From contig DGNJ01000008.1 in assembly GCA_002388905.1 (NCBI GenBank), forward strand, positions 1-6,087: a stretch of DNA of 6,087 nucleotides, written 5' to 3'. Below are positions 1 through 6,087 of the stretch, in pieces (the first letter of the stretch is position 1; each line of letters opens with the position of its first letter). The notes beneath the pieces are model-generated. The model was not told where the DNA came from, ran no database searches, and saw only the letters and a list, made by a program, of their open reading frames with translations. The DNA is from Cellvibrionales bacterium UBA4495. Lineage in GTDB: Bacteria; Pseudomonadota; Gammaproteobacteria; Pseudomonadales; Porticoccaceae. Both the position numbers and the translations under genes were made by a program.

Positions 1-2287
<2,287 letters not shown>

Positions 2288-2289
2288 TC

Positions 2290-2318
2290 AGACTACCAGA
2301 AAGGCCCGCCCTGCTCAA
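2290..2318 (-). promoter_or_regulatory. Candidate sigma70-type promoter for pyrG-kdsA
   Basis: On the minus strand, TTGAGC (2318-2313) and TAGTCT (2295-2290) are separated by 17 bases. Each hexamer matches its consensus at 4 of 6 positions. The predicted start near 2283 would give a leader of about 95 bases. The leader contains widely spaced complementary arms TGGCTG (2268-2263) and CAGCCA (2213-2208), of unknown meaning. The promoter is supported mainly by its position between a terminator and pyrG; the match alone is moderate. Confidence 0.35.
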
Positions 2319-2349
2319 TTGGCACGGCGCGGAATTGACCCTTGCCAAT
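2318..2349. repeat. 7-base inverted repeat between the tilS terminator and the pyrG promoter
   Basis: ATTGGCA (2318-2324) and TGCCAAT (2343-2349) are perfect inverted repeats separated by 18 bases. The left arm touches the -35 of the candidate pyrG promoter. It could be an operator for a dimeric regulator or a simple hairpin; the 18-base spacing and short arms also allow chance. Confidence 0.35.
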
Positions 2350-2353
2350 GCCG

Positions 2354-2374
2354 AAAAAAAGCGCCCCCCGGGCG
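2354..2374 (-). terminator. Rho-independent terminator after tilS
   Basis: Read on the minus strand, a 5-bp GC-only stem (CGCCC, loop GGG, GGGCG; 2374-2362) is followed by one C and then seven T (2360-2354). It begins 20 bases past the tilS stop codon, the usual place for an intrinsic terminator. The stem is short but very stable. It should end the accA-tilS transcript. Since pyrG is downstream on the same strand, partial read-through is possible. Confidence 0.68.
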
Positions 2375-2394
2375 GGGAACCGGCAGGTTATCTA

Positions 2395-3723
2395 TCAGCA
2401 GTGCGGATAGCGCCAGGTAAAAACCAGGCCGGTTTCGCCGGGACCGGCGGCAAAACCCGCACAGACAAAGCTGTCGCCCACGGCTGCCAGGGAACCGCCA
2501 ACATGGATCAGCGGGACCCGCTCCCGCAACCACGGGGGCAGGCAATACTCCTGGGCCAGTTTCTTCAGGGGTGCGGAACCCGGCCGCCCTTCGGGGGTGC
2601 AGCGCTCACCGCCACGCCGGAACCCGATCAACAGGTCGGTGCCGTCCGCAAGCCGCAAACCGCGCCCGTCCACTTTTTCGGCCGTAAGCCGGCCGCCGTC
2701 GGGAAGGGTCAGCGGTGATCGGGCATCCCAGGTTACCTGGTCGGGAAATGCGACCGGATCCAGAGGCGGCAGCAGATAGAGACGACCCTGGTAACGGCGG
2801 AACGATCCGCCGCGCCAGGCCACCACCGGCCGGGCATCGTCGCGCGCGGGCAATAAGTCGTCGAGCACCGATTCGATGACACCGTGACCGGGACCACCCA
2901 GGCCCCGATCCCGGACCCAGTGACGCAGCAGGTTCTCCCGGCGCGCCACCGTGAGGCGGCGAAAAGCACCAAGATCCAGGCTCCAGCCGAGCTTTTCGGG
3001 ACGCTCGCCAAGTGCCGGGAGGTCGGCCCCGGCCACTTCGCCGGCCAGATCGTCGCTGCGTGCGCAGAGTCCGGCGCTGCGGGCCAGGCGCTGCCGGTAA
3101 TCGGGCCAGCGGGATTCAATCACGGGCAACAAACGATGGCGCAGGAAATTGCGATCAAAGGCGAAATCGCGATTGGCCTCGTCCTCAATCCAGGTCAGGC
3201 CCTTTTCCCGGGCCCAGGTTTCCAGCCGGTGTCGCTCCACATGCAGCAGGGGCCGCACCAGTGTACCCCGCCCCAGTCCCCGCTCTGCCGGCATACCCGC
3301 CAGCCCCCTGGGACCTGAGCCGCGCAAAAGGCGGTAGAGCACGGTTTCAACCTGGTCGTCGAGATGGTGCGCCAGCAACAGGAGGTCGCCCGCCTCCAGC
3401 ACCTGCTCGAAGACAGCGTAGCGGGCCCTTCGGGCGGCGCTTTCCAGTCCCTCCCCCGCCGCAACAACGCGCACGCGCCGGGCCCGGCAGTCGATACCCC
3501 GATCATGGCAGAAAGCCTCGCACCGCGCCTGCCAGTCGTCGCTGTGAGGCGACAGGCCGTGATTGACGTGAACGGCGCAAATGCGCGCCGCCGGCACCGT
3601 AGCGATGAGGGCATCGAGGAGAAAGGTGGAATCGAGACCGCCGCTGAAACCCACGTAGAGACGGGGGGCCCGCCGCAGCCGGTCGAGCCAGGGAGCGAGG
3701 ATTTCACTCCCGCCGGGGGTCAT
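2395..3723 (-). CDS. tilS: TilS, tRNA(Ile)-lysidine synthase
   Basis: TilS attaches lysine to the wobble cytidine (C34) of the CAU-anticodon tRNA(Ile) using ATP, so that the tRNA reads AUA and is charged with isoleucine rather than methionine. The protein has 442 residues (E. coli 432). The N-terminal PP-loop ATPase domain has SGGLDS (27-32), VHVNHGLS (51-58), AHHLDDQVET (118-127) and RNFLRHRLLP (191-200), all family signatures. A middle region (about 250-320) fits the TilS substrate-binding domain. The C-terminal TilS-C domain has FRRGGERCTPEGR (368-380) and LKKLAQE..LPPWLRERVPL (386-405). The ATG at 3723 puts the PP-loop at the usual distance from the N terminus and has GAAGG 5 bases upstream. 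The gap after the accA stop is 8 bases, so the two probably form one operon, which ends at the terminator just downstream. Confidence 0.97.
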   Translation of the reverse strand: MTPGGSEILAPWLDRLRRAPRLYVGFSGGLDSTFLLDALIATVPAARICAVHVNHGLSPHSDDWQARCEAFCHDRGIDCRARRVRVVAAGEGLESAARRARYAVFEQVLEAGDLLLLAHHLDDQVETVLYRLLRGSGPRGLAGMPAERGLGRGTLVRPLLHVERHRLETWAREKGLTWIEDEANRDFAFDRNFLRHRLLPVIESRWPDYRQRLARSAGLCARSDDLAGEVAGADLPALGERPEKLGWSLDLGAFRRLTVARRENLLRHWVRDRGLGGPGHGVIESVLDDLLPARDDARPVVAWRGGSFRRYQGRLYLLPPLDPVAFPDQVTWDARSPLTLPDGGRLTAEKVDGRGLRLADGTDLLIGFRRGGERCTPEGRPGSAPLKKLAQEYCLPPWLRERVPLIHVGGSLAAVGDSFVCAGFAAGPGETGLVFTWRYPHC

Positions 3724-3728
3724 GACAG

Positions 3729-3733
3729 CCTTC
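3729..3733 (-). promoter_or_regulatory. tilS ribosome binding site overlapping the accA stop
   Basis: GAAGG on the minus strand lies 5 bases before the tilS ATG and shares bases with the accA TGA (3734-3732). The arrangement favours coupled translation of accA and tilS. Confidence 0.7.
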
Positions 3734-4682
3734 AGGTATTCCCGTAGGACATAAGCCGGTCGAAGCGCTTGGCGAGCAACTCATCCAGGGGCATGCCCTT
3801 GAGCCGGCCCAGCTGGTCGGCGAGGCGGGTCTTGAGGGTGCCGGCCATGGCATCGATATCCCGGTGGGCACCACCCAGGGGTTCCGGGATGGTTTCGTCG
3901 ACAATCCCCAGCTCCTCCAACACGGTGGAAGTGACCCCCATGGCCTCGGCGGCCTGGGGCGCCTTGTCGACGGTCTTCCAGATAATATTGGCGCAACCCT
4001 CCGGGGAAATCACGAAGTAGGTGGCGTATTGCAGCATGTTGAGCCAGTCGCCGACGCCGATGGCGATGGCCCCGCCGGAACTGCCCTCGCCGATCACCGT
4101 GCAGATAATGGGCGTGCGCAGCCGGGACATGACCGCCATATTCCGGGCGATGGCCTCACTGATGCCCCGTTCCTCGGAGTCGATTCCAGGGTAAGCGCCG
4201 GGGGTGTCGATGAGTGTCAGGACCGGCATCCGGAAGCGCTCGGCCATTTCCATCAGGCGCAGGGCCTTGCGATAGCCCTCGGGCTTGGGCATGCCGAAGT
4301 TCCGGTAGATCTTGTCGTTGACACCCCGGCCTTTTTCCTCGCCGATGACCATCACCGGCTGGCCGTCGAGGCGGGCGACACCGCCGACGATGGCCTTGTC
4401 GTCCCCGAAATGCCGGTCGCCGTGGAGTTCGTCGAAATCGTCGAAAACTCGCTCGATATAATCCACGGCGTAGGGACGCTGGGGGTGGCGCGCGACTTTT
4501 ACGATCTGCCAGGCGGACAGATCGGAATAGATGCTCTCGGTGAGCCGTTGGGATTTATCCTGGAGCTTGGCGATCTCTTCCGAGATGTTGATTTCGTTAT
4601 CGTTGCCCACCAACTGCAGCTCTTCGATTTTCGCTTCGAGTTCGGCGATGGGCTGCTCAAAATCGAGATAATTCAAATTCAT
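3732..4682 (-). CDS. accA: AccA, acetyl-CoA carboxylase carboxyltransferase subunit alpha
   Basis: AccA pairs with AccD as the carboxyltransferase of acetyl-CoA carboxylase, moving CO2 from biotin on AccB to acetyl-CoA to give malonyl-CoA, the first committed step of fatty acid synthesis. The protein has 316 residues (E. coli 319). It opens with the family N terminus [20 protein letters not shown], part of a predicted N-terminal helical region. [12 protein letters not shown] (65-76) and [21 protein letters not shown] (94-114) follow. [16 protein letters not shown] (158-173) and [15 protein letters not shown] (198-212) form the crotonase-type acyl-CoA and oxyanion region. E. coli has Gly where the first Ser of GEGSSGG stands here; the Gly-Gly pair is kept. 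The ATG at 4682 is chosen by homology, although the nearest purine-rich site (AGGA, 4698-4695) is a long 12 bases upstream. An in-frame GTG at 4703 would add 7 residues. Confidence 0.97.
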   Translation of the reverse strand: MNLNYLDFEQPIAELEAKIEELQLVGNDNEINISEEIAKLQDKSQRLTESIYSDLSAWQIVKVARHPQRPYAVDYIERVFDDFDELHGDRHFGDDKAIVGGVARLDGQPVMVIGEEKGRGVNDKIYRNFGMPKPEGYRKALRLMEMAERFRMPVLTLIDTPGAYPGIDSEERGISEAIARNMAVMSRLRTPIICTVIGEGSSGGAIAIGVGDWLNMLQYATYFVISPEGCANIIWKTVDKAPQAAEAMGVTSTVLEELGIVDETIPEPLGGAHRDIDAMAGTLKTRLADQLGRLKGMPLDELLAKRFDRLMSYGNT

Positions 4683-4727
4683 ATCGTGAGGAAATCCTGT
4701 CACCTGGGCTCGCGGGTGCTAATGTAC

Positions 4728-4740
4728 ATGCCGAAGGCAT
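4728..4740. repeat. Small perfect dyad at the predicted accA transcription start
   Basis: On the minus strand, ATGCC and GGCAT flank a TTC loop, directly after or within the -10 and across the predicted +1. A further inverted pair, GTACA (4755-4751) and TGTAC (4728-4724), brackets the -10. These could form an operator or a 5'-end mRNA hairpin. Short arms make chance a real alternative. Confidence 0.35.
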
Positions 4741-4749
4741 TATATACCA
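4739..4749 (-). promoter_or_regulatory. Candidate accA promoter with perfect -10
   Basis: The minus strand carries a perfect TATAAT (4744-4739). An overlapping alternative register reads TGG-TATATA (4749-4741), an extended -10 element. No hexamer resembling TTGACA lies at 15-18 bases spacing (GACCGT at 17), so the promoter would depend on the extended -10 or on an activator. The predicted start is near 4732, giving a leader of about 50 bases before the accA ATG. Its position in the only AT-rich patch between dnaE and accA supports it. Confidence 0.6.
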
Positions 4750-4797
4750 GTGTACTTGAAAACGGTCCCCGCCCTCCCGTGAACGGCGTCTTGCCGC

Positions 4798-4833
4798 AAA
4801 GAATCCGGCCAACGCCGAAAGATCCCTGGCCGG
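4798..4833 (-). terminator. Weak candidate terminator after dnaE
   Basis: On the minus strand, CCGGCCA (4833-4827) and TGGCCGG (4811-4805) are perfect 7-bp arms with a 15-base loop, followed by ATTCTTT. The loop is long and the T tract interrupted, so this is at best a leaky terminator. It sits 25 bases after the dnaE stop and before the accA promoter, which is why it is listed. The rest of the 4683-4858 gap shows nothing else I can name. Confidence 0.27.
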
Positions 4834-4858
4834 GCCGCGGCGCTCTGCCCGCCAGCGT

Positions 4859-6087
4859 TCAATATTCCAGTTGAACGGCGTTGAAGCCGTAACTTTCGCG
4901 CAGCCTGTGCAAAAGCTCGTCCTCCGGGTAAACGGCCCAGTCCGGCGACAACCGCACCTGTCCGGTGGCCTCCCGGCCCCGGTAGCGGACCATCACCGGG
5001 CACCGGCCGCTGCGAAAGGGTTCGAGAATCCGCGACAGTTCCGCGCCGCCGCGCTGGCCATTGAGGTGCTCGCGACCGAGATCGAGCGTGATGCCCTTGA
5101 TATAGGCCTGACGTGCCTCGTAAAGAGTTTGCACTTTATCGGCGCGCATCTTGAAACCACCGGTGTAGTCGTCCTCGCTGACCTGGCCCTCGACCACCAG
5201 CAGCGCATCCTTGACTATCTTTTCCCGGTTGTCCCGGAACCGGTCGGCGAATACCGCCACCTCGATCCGGCCGGAACGATCGTCGAGCACCATAAAAGCC
5301 ATGCCCTCGCCTTTCTTGTTCTTAAGAAAACGCAGGCCCACCACCAACCCCGCCACCAGTTGGGGTTCCCGGGAGGGTTTGAGGTTGCTGATACGTTCGG
5401 GCACGAAAAAGGCCAGCTCCTCGGCATATTCATCCACCGGATGACCGGTGAGATAAAGCCCCAGGGTTTCCTTTTCCCCCTGAAGACGCTGCTTGACGGT
5501 GAAGCGCCGGACACTGCTGAAGGAGTGATAGCCGATCTCCGGGGCACTGGCCACCACGGATTCTCCAAACAGGTCGCCCATGCCGCTGGCCGCATTGCGG
5601 GTATGCTGCTCGGCGAGACCCACGGCCTCCTCCATGGCGGCCATCATCACCGCCCGACCGAAACCCGGTTCGCCATCCGGGCCGATGCTGTCCAGGGCGC
5701 CGGCCCGGATCAGGGCTTCCAGGGCCCGCTTGTTGACCTTGCGCGGGTCCACCCGGACGCAGAAATCAAAAAGATCGGCGAAGGGCTCGCCTTCCGCCCG
5801 GGCGGCGATGATATTCTCCACCGGCCCTTCGCCCAGGCCCTTGATGGCGCCCAGACCGTAGACGATCTCCCCGGCCGGGGACACGATAAACCGGTACTGG
5901 CCGACATTGACGTCGGGCGGCGTAATGGTCAGGCCCATGGCCCGGCACTCGTCCACCAGGGTCACCACCTTGTCGGTGTTCTGCATGTCGGCGGAGAGCA
6001 CCGCCGCCATGAACTCCGCCGGGTAGTGGGCCTTGAGCCAGGCGGTCTGGTAGGCGAGCAATGCATAGGCGGCGGAGTGGGATTTGT
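4859..6087 (-). CDS. dnaE: DnaE, DNA polymerase III alpha subunit (3' part, runs off right edge)
   Basis: DnaE is the replicative polymerase subunit of the DNA polymerase III holoenzyme. Only the last 408 residues are here (E. coli DnaE has 1160); the PHP domain and the catalytic palm aspartates lie beyond the right edge, so activity cannot be judged. The fragment starts in the conserved KSHSAAYA segment and continues YQTAWLKAHYPAEFMAAVLS. A helix-hairpin-helix region follows (VYGLGAIKGLGEGPVENI, fragment residues 75-92), then the segment of the internal beta-clamp-binding motif, here MGDLF (169-173), then ETLGLYLTGHPVDEY (206-220). The OB fold runs from about residue 242 to 321 (FMVLDDRSGRIEVAVFADRF, 264-283), and the tau-binding C terminus ends in VQLEY. 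Upstream genes in related genomes are usually rnhB and lpxB. A promoter for accA lies in the 176-base gap downstream. Confidence 0.97.
   Translation of the reverse strand, partial: KSHSAAYALLAYQTAWLKAHYPAEFMAAVLSADMQNTDKVVTLVDECRAMGLTITPPDVNVGQYRFIVSPAGEIVYGLGAIKGLGEGPVENIIAARAEGEPFADLFDFCVRVDPRKVNKRALEALIRAGALDSIGPDGEPGFGRAVMMAAMEEAVGLAEQHTRNAASGMGDLFGESVVASAPEIGYHSFSSVRRFTVKQRLQGEKETLGLYLTGHPVDEYAEELAFFVPERISNLKPSREPQLVAGLVVGLRFLKNKKGEGMAFMVLDDRSGRIEVAVFADRFRDNREKIVKDALLVVEGQVSEDDYTGGFKMRADKVQTLYEARQAYIKGITLDLGREHLNGQRGGAELSRILEPFRSGRCPVMVRYRGREATGQVRLSPDWAVYPEDELLHRLRESYGFNAVQLEY

Noticed and set aside
2884..3318. 144-codon plus-strand frame inside tilS
   Set aside because: It is codon-aligned with tilS on the other strand, has no motifs, and is covered by a full-length, well-conserved gene.
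4745..4752. ACTGGT in the accA promoter, resembling a FadR half-site
   Set aside because: Only one half-site is present, with no matching partner at operator spacing. Six bases are too few to support a fatty acid regulator site.
3864..4874. 336-codon open frame on the plus strand, antisense to accA
   Set aside because: It has the same codon-aligned shadow register against accA and shows no family motifs. It also runs through the accA promoter region.

Overview
This is an ordinary chromosomal housekeeping segment from a GC-rich Gammaproteobacterium. Every gene lies on the minus strand. In transcription order, from the right edge to the left, the genes are dnaE (3' part only), accA, tilS, pyrG and kdsA (5' part only). 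This is the uninterrupted order I know from Pseudomonas-type genomes, where kdsA is followed by eno and ftsB. It differs from E. coli, where accA-tilS and pyrG-eno are at separate loci. An Asn26-type (metal-independent) KdsA, together with E. coli-like AccA, PyrG and DnaE sequences, fits a proteobacterium with lipopolysaccharide. The genus cannot be told from this window.

Layout from right to left. Positions 6087-4859 hold the last 408 codons of dnaE, from the end of the finger region through the HhH motif, the internal clamp-binding segment, the OB fold and the C-terminal tau-binding region. Positions 4858-4683 are a 176-base gap with a weak candidate hairpin terminator and a strong candidate promoter for accA. 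Its -10 is a perfect TATAAT and a small dyad overlaps the predicted start of transcription. Positions 4682-3732 are accA. tilS (3723-2395) follows after 8 bases, with its ribosome binding site overlapping the accA stop codon, so the two are probably co-transcribed. Positions 2394-2189 are a 206-base gap with a convincing rho-independent terminator just after tilS, then an inverted repeat and a moderate candidate promoter for pyrG. Positions 2188-542 are pyrG. kdsA starts at 545, overlapping the pyrG stop as ATGA, and runs off the left edge.

The genes serve replication (DnaE), the first committed step of fatty acid synthesis (AccA), decoding of AUA codons (TilS), CTP supply (PyrG) and the lipopolysaccharide inner core (KdsA). 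The pyrG-kdsA pairing makes metabolic sense: CTP made by PyrG is later used by KdsB to activate the Kdo whose phosphate KdsA makes. The inferred transcription units are ...dnaE | accA-tilS | pyrG-kdsA-....

I found no mobile element, CRISPR array, tRNA, rRNA or unknown gene, and nothing that points to a novel system. The observations worth checking are a DnaE clamp-binding motif with Met in place of the usual Gln, the regulatory architecture of the two intergenic gaps, and an uncertain accA start. Several long plus-strand reading frames are explained as codon-aligned shadows of the real genes.
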